Shown here: positions 9,490-17,747 of the stretch, piece after piece
Numbering within the stretch: the stretch's first letter is position 1
How the letters are laid out: every line of letters begins with the position of its first letter
Source: Gracilibacillus massiliensis
GTDB taxonomy: Bacteria; Bacillota; Bacilli; Bacillales; Amphibacillaceae
Length of the DNA stretch: 64,000 nucleotides
NCBI RefSeq assembly: GCF_001458115.1
Contig: NZ_CZRP01000013.1
Coordinates: 1,178,001 to 1,242,000 of the forward strand
Reading direction: 5' to 3'
Translations under genes and position numbers: made by a program
Notes under the pieces: generated by a model
Databases searched by the model: none
The model's input: only the letters and a program-made list of their open reading frames with translations
What the model was told of the DNA's origin: nothing

Positions 9490-10452
9490 TTAGTAAATGC
9501 CTTCCTCATTAAATCTCTTCGCTAGCCAGTTCGCAAAAACAACCATCATTAAACCGACTATACCTTTAAAGAAACCGACTGCAGTACTATAACTAAATTG
9601 ACCTTGTTGCAAACCGGCCACATAAACATAGGTGTCAAAAATTTCTGCCACATTACGGTTAGAAGCATTTAGTAATAAATAGACATGCTCAAACCCTAAT
9701 TCTAGAACGTCACCAATTTTCAGAATTAACAAGACGATAATCACGTTTCGGATAGCTGGTATTGTAATATGCCACATTTGTCTGAACCGATTTGCCCCAT
9801 CCATACGTGCTGCTTCATATAATTGAGGATCGACCGCAGTTATCGCTGCTAAGAAAATAATCGTACCCCAACCAGCTTCCCGCCATATTACCTGTAAAAT
9901 ATACATTGGCCGGAACCAAGTATCGTTTAGTAAAAAGTTGATTTTTTCAAAACCTAACGAATCTACGATAGCGTTTACAATTCCACCATCAAGTGTCAGC
10001 ATTACATAAGAGATCGACACAATAACTACCCATGACATAAAATGTGGTATATAAATAAGCGTCTGTACACCCCTCTTAAAAAAGCTATGGCGAACTTCAT
10101 TTAACATTAAGGAAATAATGATTGGTATTGGAAAAAAGATAAATACTTGAAGACCAAATAATACTAAAGTGTTTTTAAAAATCATCCAAAATTCAGAACT
10201 TGTAAATAACCTTGTGAAATGCTCAAATCCTACCCATTCACTTTCTGATATACCTTTATATGGTTTATAATCTTGAAATGAAATAATCAGACCATACATC
10301 GGTAAATATTTGTAAATTAAAAAGTAAATTAAACCAGGCAGAATCATTAAATAAATCATTTTGTTACGCTTCACTTTTCTCCATGTTTCGGATCGTTTCA
10401 TTCTTTTTACTTGTTTTGATTCTTCTTTTGCAGTAAGTGTAGTTGATTCCAT
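9490..10452 (-). CDS. Carbohydrate ABC transporter permease, YteP/LplB type
   Basis: Partner permease of the same importer, 320 residues, with a lysine/arginine-rich cytoplasmic N-terminus followed by six hydrophobic segments. The EAA loop reads YEAARMDGANRFRQMWHITIP. The start ATG follows AAAGGATACTGCTT. The binding-protein gene that would normally be adjacent lies about 840 bp upstream, beyond a dispersed repeat element. By comparison with B. subtilis yteP-ytcP-ytcQ the substrate is probably oligo-rhamnogalacturonan. Confidence 0.87.
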   Translation of the reverse strand: MESTTLTAKEESKQVKRMKRSETWRKVKRNKMIYLMILPGLIYFLIYKYLPMYGLIISFQDYKPYKGISESEWVGFEHFTRLFTSSEFWMIFKNTLVLFGLQVFIFFPIPIIISLMLNEVRHSFFKRGVQTLIYIPHFMSWVVIVSISYVMLTLDGGIVNAIVDSLGFEKINFLLNDTWFRPMYILQVIWREAGWGTIIFLAAITAVDPQLYEAARMDGANRFRQMWHITIPAIRNVIIVLLILKIGDVLELGFEHVYLLLNASNRNVAEIFDTYVYVAGLQQGQFSYSTAVGFFKGIVGLMMVVFANWLAKRFNEEGIY

Positions 10453-10530
10453 AAGCAGTATCCTTTCTCTTCATTTTCTTTTCAGTTGTCTTGGCTTATT
10501 CAAATCGTACGTTAAAGGATATATAACGTA

Positions 10531-10542
10531 AATAATCATTAT
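10531..10542. promoter_or_regulatory. ATAATCATTAT palindromic motif upstream of the permease genes
   Basis: The sequence AATAATCATTAT lies about 80 bp upstream of the yteP-like start. The same core recurs several times in the 13.0-13.1 kb intergenic region of this locus. It could be an operator of the local AraC-type regulator. It also resembles the core of Fur/PerR boxes, so the binding protein is uncertain. Confidence 0.35.
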
Positions 10543-10654
10543 CTTACGAGTTGCCATAGTCGCTGTCATATGGACATTTACGTGCTTGTAATTGTTTGTA
10601 TAAGCAACTAACATAACATAATGATCATCTCCCACCTACATCCTTAAGAATCAA

Positions 10655-11175
10655 TCGCAAACAGCCTGCGTAATATAAAGAAACGGTGCAGTAATTGACG
10701 AGGTAATTTTGAAATTTTTCTAACTGGTTAACATCCGCTCCGGCTTCCCACTTCCCTTTCCGTGGGGTTTTTCCTTCAGCTAACTTTTCCAAGCAAAAAC
10801 CGCATGGAAAAGTGGATCTTCAGGAAAAACGATTCCCACAGGAGTGAAAGTGGGCGGCCTCCGCTAATATATTTCTACAATTATTGTGACAAGTAGCATT
10901 TTGAGCTATTATCTTTATAACTAGCTTTCCACATAATAGAAATAACATAATGCTACCTCATACTAGCGTTGTAGAATATCAAATTAGCGTAGGCGTCCGC
11001 TTCCACTCCTGCGGGATGTTTTTATCCGAAGATCCACTTTGGTAAGCGATCTTGGCTTATCAAAGTTAGCTGAGGAGAAAAACCCGTGGAAAGGGAAGCG
11101 GACAAGCCGCAGCGATTGCTCCGCAGTATTATTTTCTCAAAATTACTACAATACCAAAAAGTTATTACGTAGTAT
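10655..11175. repeat. Dispersed twin-hairpin element, copy A
   Basis: Two inverted modules, about 10736-10864 and 10986-11115, separated by a 120-bp spacer ending GTTGTAGAATATC. Outer arms carry GGTAATTTTGAAA (left) and its inverted relative AAAATTACTACAA (right). In module 1 ACTTTTCCA pairs with TGGAAAAGT; in module 2 ACTTTGGTAAGC pairs with GCTTATCAAAGT. The element fills most of the gap between the binding-protein gene and the two permease genes of one importer. No convincing gene is seen within it. Confidence 0.85.
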
Positions 11176-11247
11176 CCCTTTTATAAAAATCAATTTAATT
11201 TATAATCTTAGTTTTTTTATGCTTTCTTTTCTGTCGTGATATAGATT

Positions 11248-11277
11248 GGGCTCTTAAAATATATATTTTAAGAGCCC
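11248..11277. terminator. 30-bp perfect palindrome after the binding-protein gene
   Basis: A perfect 15+15 inverted repeat beginning GGGCTCTTAAAATAT lies 19 bp beyond the stop of the lipoprotein gene. It would make a strong RNA hairpin, but no long T-run follows on the minus strand. It may be a terminator, or an mRNA-stabilising structure that sets binding-protein level above permease level. Confidence 0.6.
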
Positions 11278-11295
11278 TATTCGTTCTGTACTTAG

Positions 11296-12852
11296 TTAGT
11301 TTGAGGCATTGAATTCTTCAATAATTGCATCTCCACCTTCGTTTCTCCATTTCTCAACAGCTGCATCGAAACCTGCTTCATCAATTTGACCTAAAATGTA
11401 TTGGTACGTTGCATCTGTAATGCCTTCTTGTAAGATAGCACCATCATTTACATATGTTTCAGAATATAACGGTACAGTTGGATCTTCGATTAGGTAGTTT
11501 TCATTTTCTTTAAACAATTCTTCTGATTTTGCTTTTACTTCATAGTCGAAGAATCCTTCATATCTTCCGTTTGTCTCTGGCTCACCAATTTCAAGTGCTT
11601 GATATGGTTTAACCTCACGATCAAATAAAGATTGGTCATCTGTTGGTAGTGCACTGTCTTCCTGAACTTCGTAATGCTCACCTTCAATTCCCCAATAAGC
11701 ATAGTTCATCACTTCTGGTGTCATTAGTTGGTCAACGAATCCTAAGATTTTTAACAGGTCTTCTTCTGTTTCTACAGCACTTTTCGGAAACATCATTAAA
11801 CTTCCATAACCAGGAATGGCCCAAATCCCAAATTCACCGTCTGGTCCTTGGATATTATTGTGGACATCAAATTCTACATCTGGATTAATAGCAACTGCAT
11901 CATTATTAAGACTTCCTACATCACCCATGGAGCCTACATACATACCAGCTGTTCCATTTTTAAAGAACTCTTGCTGATCAGGTTTACTCGTTACAGGGAA
12001 ATCTTGATTGATGTATCCGTTTTCATGCATTTCTCTAAAGAAGTTCATTGTTTCTTTGTACTCATCAAACATAAACTCAGGTAAGAGCTGGCCATCTTTT
12101 TCACCCCAGTTATTCGGAGTACCAAACCATGAAGAAACTGTTTTAAATGCCCCGTATATTAAATCACTACGGTCTGTTACACCAAATGTATCATCTTCTC
12201 CATTTCCGTCTGGATCATCTTCTGTAAAGGCTCTAGCCATTTCCATGAATTCATCTGTTGTGGTTGGTGCTTCTAATCCTAGATTATCTGCCCAATCCTT
12301 ACGATAAATTAAACCTTGTCTTGATAATGGACGACCTTGATATAATGTATAAAGATTTCCGTTTACTCGTGTATTATCAAGGACATTACTTTTAAGCTTT
12401 GATAGATTTTCGAACTGATCTAAATATTGTCCAACTTCCCAAAATTGTTCATCTTCCATTGCGTCACGGAATTGAATAAATGTAGCCTGGTTTTTAAGAA
12501 AGACTGCCTCTGGCAATGAATTCGTTGCAAAAGCTGTATTCAGGCGATCTTCATAGTTGTTATCAGGTACCCATTGAATCTCAATGTCTGTGTTTGTTGC
12601 CTCTTCAATTTTTTCTAATACTTTTTCATTAGGCACTTCTGGTGTGTGTAAGTTTGCCATAATCGTGAATGCGTATGGCTCTTCCGCTTCCTCTGCCTCT
12701 GAATCATCATCATTTGTTTCCTCATTTGTTGCATCTTCTTCTGAAGTGGTATTGTCACCATCATCCTCAGATGCGCTGTCACTATTACATGCAACTAATG
12801 TTAGCAGTAATAGTAAAAACATGATTCCCATTAACTTTTTCCAATTCCTCAA
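11296..12852 (-). CDS. Extracellular solute-binding lipoprotein, LplA/YtcQ type
   Basis: Membrane-anchored receptor of the oligosaccharide importer, about 518 residues, the large size typical of LplA/YtcQ. The signal peptide ends in the lipobox LVAC. A mature acidic linker rich in Asp, Glu, Ser and Thr follows, then the binding-protein fold. TTG at 12852 is preferred as start because GGAGGG lies eight bases before it; GTG at 12861 directly abuts that site. Cre-like sequence lies upstream. Oligo-rhamnogalacturonan is the inferred ligand from gene context. Confidence 0.87.
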   Translation of the reverse strand: MRNWKKLMGIMFLLLLLTLVACNSDSASEDDGDNTTSEEDATNEETNDDDSEAEEAEEPYAFTIMANLHTPEVPNEKVLEKIEEATNTDIEIQWVPDNNYEDRLNTAFATNSLPEAVFLKNQATFIQFRDAMEDEQFWEVGQYLDQFENLSKLKSNVLDNTRVNGNLYTLYQGRPLSRQGLIYRKDWADNLGLEAPTTTDEFMEMARAFTEDDPDGNGEDDTFGVTDRSDLIYGAFKTVSSWFGTPNNWGEKDGQLLPEFMFDEYKETMNFFREMHENGYINQDFPVTSKPDQQEFFKNGTAGMYVGSMGDVGSLNNDAVAINPDVEFDVHNNIQGPDGEFGIWAIPGYGSLMMFPKSAVETEEDLLKILGFVDQLMTPEVMNYAYWGIEGEHYEVQEDSALPTDDQSLFDREVKPYQALEIGEPETNGRYEGFFDYEVKAKSEELFKENENYLIEDPTVPLYSETYVNDGAILQEGITDATYQYILGQIDEAGFDAAVEKWRNEGGDAIIEEFNASN

Positions 12853-12861
12853 ATTAACCAC

Positions 12862-13220
12862 CCTCCAAAAATTTTATTTGATTTGTACAACTGAATCTCG
12901 TGTACACCATTAATAGTAAGGATTTAGAAATTCTTTGTATATAATCACTTAATCAGAGCGTCTTGTAAACGCTTACCTATATAGCGCTAATTTTTTAATT
13001 TATTTTGAAAATAATCATTATTTATTCTAGTTCATAATCATCTGCAAAAATGATTATTTTGATTATGTAAAAGGTTAAGAGTCCTTGAGATATCTGTACT
13101 TTCCAAACTAACATGATGATTATTTTTGTGAAAGCGCTTCATTTGCACTATTTACGGATGTACAAGAAACAGTTATTCTATATATATTAACATTTATTTT
13201 ACAGAAGCAGGTGGGGTTTA
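12862..13220. promoter_or_regulatory. Divergent control region with cre-like sites and repeated ATAATCAT motifs
   Basis: This 359-bp region separates the minus-strand importer gene from the plus-strand DUF624/regulator genes. TGTAAACGCTTACC at 12964-12977 matches 13 of 14 positions of the CcpA cre consensus. TGAAAGCGCTTCA at 13129-13141 is a 13-bp near-cre palindrome before the plus-strand genes. Between them lie AAATAATCATTATTT (about 13010-13024), CATAATCAT (13033-13041), ATGATTAT (13050-13057) and TGATGATTATTTTT (about 13114). The repeats suggest binding by the neighbouring AraC-type regulator. This is not tested. Confidence 0.6.
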
Positions 13221-13877
13221 ATGGAATTTACAGGTATATGGGGCGGTTTTTACCGAATTAGTGTATGGATTACTCGATTTGCATGGTTAAACTTACTATG
13301 GATCATTTTTACTTTAATTGGTTTTATCTTGTTTGGGATCATGCCTGCTACGGTTGCTATGTTTGCAGTTGTTCGGAAGTGGGTTTTAAAAGAAGTTGAT
13401 TTCCCTGTTCATAAAACATTTTTTCAAGAATACAAACGTAACTTCTTTCGTTCTAATTTATTTGGTATCGTTCTTTATGTCATCGGGTACGTTTTATCTG
13501 TGTTTTTAAAATATACAGGAATGATGAGTGAAAGTGATTTATATCCGATACTTTTTGGCATATTTATATTATCAAGTGTATTCTATGTTTTACTCATCCT
13601 TTATATTGCACCGGTATTTGTCCATTATGAACTCGGTTTTTGGCAATATATTCGTTATGCGGTATCAATAGGTGCAGTTAATTTACATTACTCGATCTGC
13701 GCGCTAACTGTTTTAGCTGGCATTTATTACACTTCACTAAAAATTCCTGGTATTACCCTGTTTTTTAGTTTTAGTGTTAGTGCCTATGTCAGCATGTTTA
13801 TTATAAATATTGGTTTTAATCAGCTATTAAAGAAGCAACAAGAACAGATAGAAGAGACAACCATTTTAACTTCCTAG
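13221..13877 (+). CDS. DUF624 membrane protein (YesL/YteU type)
   Basis: A 218-residue protein with about five hydrophobic segments and the DUF624 pattern: the N-terminal RFAWLNLLWIIFTLIG, then GIMPATVAMFAVVRKW. Members occur beside LplABC-type importers and AraC regulators in Bacillus (YesL, YteU), and their biochemical function is not established. The ATG follows GGTGGGG. It lies 46 bp upstream of the regulator gene and is probably co-transcribed with it. A second DUF624 gene occurs at 19.4 kb. Confidence 0.82.
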   Translation: MEFTGIWGGFYRISVWITRFAWLNLLWIIFTLIGFILFGIMPATVAMFAVVRKWVLKEVDFPVHKTFFQEYKRNFFRSNLFGIVLYVIGYVLSVFLKYTGMMSESDLYPILFGIFILSSVFYVLLILYIAPVFVHYELGFWQYIRYAVSIGAVNLHYSICALTVLAGIYYTSLKIPGITLFFSFSVSAYVSMFIINIGFNQLLKKQQEQIEETTILTS

Positions 13878-13923
13878 CGCTATACAAGTTACACAAAATA
13901 TATCGATATGAGGAAGTATACTT

Positions 13924-16227
13924 ATGAAAAAATTTTCAACAAAACATTATTTTAAGCTTATTGCTTTTTTAATTATATTAAGTACGGTTCCTGTTATTAT
14001 TACGGGTGGCCTTTCGTATTGGCAATCATCCAAAGCTATTGTTGACTATTCGAATGATGAAAAGAAACAAAATATTTATCAAATTCAAACAAATGTGGAA
14101 CAAGTTCTCCGTTATATTGATTTATCTACAACTTATTTCATACGATCTGCACAAACGAGGGAATTTATTAATCAAGATATGAATGCCAGTTCCTTCAGTG
14201 ATTTTCACAAACTACGAAAGGACCTTATTCATTTACAAACAATTGAGACGGGTATTGAAGATATTGTATTAGTAAGCTTCGAAAATAGATGGCTAATTAA
14301 TAACAATGGACTTGTAAATCTTGATGGGGATACGTATGAACAAATAAACACTAATTACTTAAGCATACCGGAGAAATCCGCTTGGCTAATGGAGGAAGCA
14401 GATCAGATTCCTATACCAAATGCAACAAAGAAGAGTTGTTCACACTATATTAACTTAGTAAAAAAACTACCTATTTTATCCTCAAAGCCAGAGGGATTAA
14501 TTTCTGTTATTGTCCCTATTTGTGAACTAAATGAAATTATGGCACAAAGTAACGAGAGTGAGTCATTTATTATTCTTGACGAGAACAATCAAACAATCGC
14601 TCATAGTAACACGGAATATATGGGTGAAGATGGTTATATACCAGATGCATTATTTAATGAAATTGATCGCGAAGAATTAGAAGGACAATTTGAATATCAA
14701 ATTAATGGTACAGATTTTAAGATTTCCTATCAAACTTCAAATTATAATAATTGGACCTATATATCTTTAGTAAAATTAAGCGATTTACATATGCGCTCAA
14801 GTTCTATCGGCTGGTTAACATTGTCGATCGTATCTATTTTATTAATTATTTCATTATGCATCGCATTCATTGGCAGCAAGGTATTGTATCGACCAGTAAA
14901 AAAACTCAAAGATGTAATCTATTCAACAGGTGAAAAACATACCACACCTACTGAAACAACAAATGAATTTGATTTGATTGAAACACATATCGAAAAATTA
15001 TTGAATCAAAATCATTTGTTAGAAAAACGTGTGCAAAGCCAAGTTACCCAATTAAAACAATTATTTATGATCCGCTTGCTTCAAGGAAAAGTAACTAAAA
15101 GTGAATTACCGCTTAAATTGAAATCTTTTCATTTTAGCCAAAGCTGGACATGGATTACTATTTTCTCATTAAAGATTGATGAGATTGACCAAGATCGATT
15201 TAATAGCAATGATCAGGATCTTATTTTGTTTGCGATTAATAACTTAATAGAAGACTTAATTCCAACGAACGAACGATTTACACCAGTAGTGATAAACGAT
15301 ACACAATCCACCATAATTATTACGGAATGTGATAATGAAGCGGATTATACACATACCATTAACCAAAAAGTGAAACTCATACAAACAAAAGTAAAAGAAC
15401 TCTTTCATTTATCTGTTAGTGTTGGGATCAGTACACGTTTTGGTGATTTAGAAGATGCTAACAGTGGATTCAGGGAAAGCAAAGAAGCGTTAAAATACCG
15501 CTTGAAGATGGGCGAATCGTCTATTATTTTCTATGAAAATTTAAATCGACGTTATTCCAGTGTTGCTCCATACCCTTCTGCTATTAAAAACAAAATTTTC
15601 GATGCGATAAAATTAAGTGATAAAGATCAGGCATTGATAGAACTTACTAAGTTTTTTGATTACTTAGATCGTCACGATATCCATCATCAGCAATTAGAAA
15701 TTATATTATCAAGATTCTTATATGAATTATACGAATTAAAAGAGTTGTTAGGAGCAAATGTCGAGAGTTTCCAATCTACGGATATGATTACATATTATCA
15801 AAGTTTCAGATCTATTGAAGCGATACATGACTGGGTTAGTAACCAGATTATCCTTCCGCTTATTGATAATGTAGATGCTAGAGATGATTCTAAGAATAAG
15901 AAAATTTCTGACAAGATGATCCGAATAATTCACAATAATTATGACAAAGACATTTCTCTAGATTTAATTGCAGCAGAATTACATTATAATCCTAACTATC
16001 TGAGTAGTATTTTCCAAAAAGAGACAGGGTATTCTTTTAGTGATTATTTGTTACGCTATCGTTTAAACAAGGCAAAAGAATGGTTAACCACGACCAATAT
16101 GTCCGTAAAAGAAATAGCAGAAAAATTAAAATATAATAACTCACAAAATTTCATCCGTTCCTTTAGAAAGATGGAAGGAATAACACCAGGGAAGTACAGA
16201 ACCCAATATAAAACCAAGGAAGCATAA
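13924..16227 (+). CDS. Membrane-anchored AraC-family regulator (YesN/YtdP/YesS type)
   Basis: A 767-residue transcription factor likely to control the pectin operon. A membrane segment at residues 12-32 is followed by a large extracytoplasmic sensor region (Cache-like), a second membrane segment near 295-318, a HAMP-like/helical linker, a divergent middle domain, and a C-terminal AraC DNA-binding domain (about 660-765) with two HTH units including LDLIAAELHYNPNYLSSIF and VKEIAEKLKYNNSQNFI. The start ATG follows GAGGAAG. Such one-component regulators sense extracellular sugars in Bacillus; the ligand here is inferred from its neighbours. Confidence 0.87.
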   Translation: MKKFSTKHYFKLIAFLIILSTVPVIITGGLSYWQSSKAIVDYSNDEKKQNIYQIQTNVEQVLRYIDLSTTYFIRSAQTREFINQDMNASSFSDFHKLRKDLIHLQTIETGIEDIVLVSFENRWLINNNGLVNLDGDTYEQINTNYLSIPEKSAWLMEEADQIPIPNATKKSCSHYINLVKKLPILSSKPEGLISVIVPICELNEIMAQSNESESFIILDENNQTIAHSNTEYMGEDGYIPDALFNEIDREELEGQFEYQINGTDFKISYQTSNYNNWTYISLVKLSDLHMRSSSIGWLTLSIVSILLIISLCIAFIGSKVLYRPVKKLKDVIYSTGEKHTTPTETTNEFDLIETHIEKLLNQNHLLEKRVQSQVTQLKQLFMIRLLQGKVTKSELPLKLKSFHFSQSWTWITIFSLKIDEIDQDRFNSNDQDLILFAINNLIEDLIPTNERFTPVVINDTQSTIIITECDNEADYTHTINQKVKLIQTKVKELFHLSVSVGISTRFGDLEDANSGFRESKEALKYRLKMGESSIIFYENLNRRYSSVAPYPSAIKNKIFDAIKLSDKDQALIELTKFFDYLDRHDIHHQQLEIILSRFLYELYELKELLGANVESFQSTDMITYYQSFRSIEAIHDWVSNQIILPLIDNVDARDDSKNKKISDKMIRIIHNNYDKDISLDLIAAELHYNPNYLSSIFQKETGYSFSDYLLRYRLNKAKEWLTTTNMSVKEIAEKLKYNNSQNFIRSFRKMEGITPGKYRTQYKTKEA

Positions 16228-16299
16228 AAAATGAACATAGAGGCTGATAAATACTATTTTTCTAATGTAAAACATTCACGATAAAATATATATTGTTAC

Positions 16300-16815
16300 G
16301 CATAATCAGGATACTGCGCAACAAATGGGGTGATAATTTTGAAATGTATTATTTACTAGATACCCGCTCCGGCTGCCCACTTCCCTTTCCGTGGGGTTTT
16401 ACCTTCAGCTAACTTTTTCAAGCAAAAATCACTTGAAAAAGTGGATCTTCAGGTAAAACGATCCCACAGGAGTGAAAGTGGGCGGCCTGCGCTAATATAT
16501 TTGTTCTACAACTATTGTTACAGATAGTATTTTGAGCTGTTACTCCAATCAAAGAATTTATCACATGAGAGAAAAATCATAATGCTACCTCATACTAGCG
16601 TTGTAGAATATCAAAGTAGCGTAGGCGTCCACTTCGACTCCTGAGGGATTAGCATGATCTGAAGATCCACTTTGAAAAGTGTTTTTCTTTTCAAAGTTAG
16701 CTGAAGAGCATGCCCCTCGGAAAGCGAAGTGGCCAAGCCGGAGCGGTTGATACGCTCATAATAACTGTCAAAGTTAACACATCAGTTATTGCGCAGTATC
16801 TTCCTAATACGCATA
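16300..16815. repeat. Dispersed twin-hairpin element, copy B
   Basis: Outer arms are clear inverted repeats: left GTTACGCATAATC then GGATACTGCGCAA, right TTGCGCAGTATC then TAATACGCATAA. Modules lie at about 16363-16494 and 16617-16749. In module 2 ACTTTGAAAAG pairs with CTTTTCAAAGT. The spacer closely resembles that of copy A, in the same orientation (ATAATGCTACCTCATACTAG). The right end lies some 25 bp from the stop codon of the shortened larC gene. The region 16228-16300 shows nothing else. Confidence 0.87.
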
Positions 16816-16838
16816 AAATCCTTTTGGCCAGTTTCTTT

Positions 16839-17612
16839 TTATTCTCCAATTAATACGCGTAACACATTAGGATGATCAGGGAATGTTTTCGTACCTGCTC
16901 CATAACCGATATGTTTAACTTGCATATTCGGAATTTCGCTATATTCAGAAACTAATGTTTTAATAATTGCAGCTCCTGTTGGTGTTGTCAGTTCTCCCGT
17001 TATCGTACTTTTTTTAAGTGGTACATCTTTTAATATTTCTAAGGTAGCTGGTGCAGGTACTGGGTAAATACCATGATCGATATGAATATGGCCTGAACCT
17101 ACAGGAATTGGAGACGCAATAATTTGATCCACCTTAAGGTGATCAATTAATATAGCTACCCCTACGATATCTATAATAGAATCAATCGCACCTACTTCAT
17201 GAAAATGGACATGTTCTAAATCCATTCCATGAATCTTTGCTTCTGCCTCACCTATCACTGTAAACATATCTATCGACATTTTTTTAACCGAATCGTTTAA
17301 TTCACTCTGCTCAATCATTTTTACAATATCCTTATATGTACGGTGGTGATGATGATGGTGACCATGATGATGATCATGCGTATGACTGTGATCATGATGA
17401 TTTGATTCTTCATTAACAATAACATCAAATTTATTACTATTGATTCCATTTTTGATTTTTTTATGTAATTGAAGCTTATACTCTTGAGAGAAATTAAGCT
17501 TAGCCAATTCTGATTCAAACCAATCAAAAGAGATACCTGTATCAAGTAATGCTGCAATGGTCATATCCCCACTAATACCCGAAAAACAATCAAGATAGAT
17601 TATTCTTTTCAT
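16839..17612 (-). CDS. larC: Nickel-insertion protein LarC, LarC1 portion only
   Basis: LarC inserts nickel into the pincer cofactor of lactate racemase. The N-terminus MKRIIYLDCFSGISGDM is typical, and a histidine-rich metal-binding stretch lies near residues 70-92. The core contains HVHFHEVGAIDSIIDIVG and LTTPTGAA. The protein stops after HPNVLRVLIGE, the place where LarC1 ends and LarC2 is normally added (by ribosomal frameshifting in Lactobacillus plantarum). No LarC2 coding sequence follows; a repeat element begins about 25 bp on. The start ATG at 17612 has GGGGG eight bases upstream. No larA, larB or larE is seen nearby. Confidence 0.8.
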   Translation of the reverse strand: MKRIIYLDCFSGISGDMTIAALLDTGISFDWFESELAKLNFSQEYKLQLHKKIKNGINSNKFDVIVNEESNHHDHSHTHDHHHGHHHHHHRTYKDIVKMIEQSELNDSVKKMSIDMFTVIGEAEAKIHGMDLEHVHFHEVGAIDSIIDIVGVAILIDHLKVDQIIASPIPVGSGHIHIDHGIYPVPAPATLEILKDVPLKKSTITGELTTPTGAAIIKTLVSEYSEIPNMQVKHIGYGAGTKTFPDHPNVLRVLIGE

Positions 17613-17699
17613 ATACTTGTCCCCCGTCATTCTAATTTAATTTTTCATATAATCTGATTATAACTTATATTCATCATTTATTCCTTACCATTTAAGTAA

Positions 17700-17734
17700 A
17701 CAAAAGAAAAGCTATCTGATTCGATAGCTTTTCT
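17700..17734 (-). terminator. Rho-independent terminator of araN
   Basis: The stem AGAAAAGCTATC / GATAGCTTTTCT with a six-base loop is followed on the minus strand by TTTTGTTTACTT. It lies 14 bp past the araN stop and separates araN from larC. Confidence 0.85.
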
Positions 17735-17747
17735 AATAAATAGTATA

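Noticed and set aside
11039-11239. Open frame of 66 codons inside repeat copy A, and similar short frames in copies B, E, F and H
   Set aside because: They run through the hairpin stems, lack ribosome sites and are not kept between copies. The stems vary with compensation rather than by codon position, so they look non-coding.
13009-13025. Calling AAATAATCATTATTT a Fur or PerR box
   Set aside because: The core fits but the outer bases do not, and the adjacent genes are for sugar uptake. It is left as an unassigned motif.
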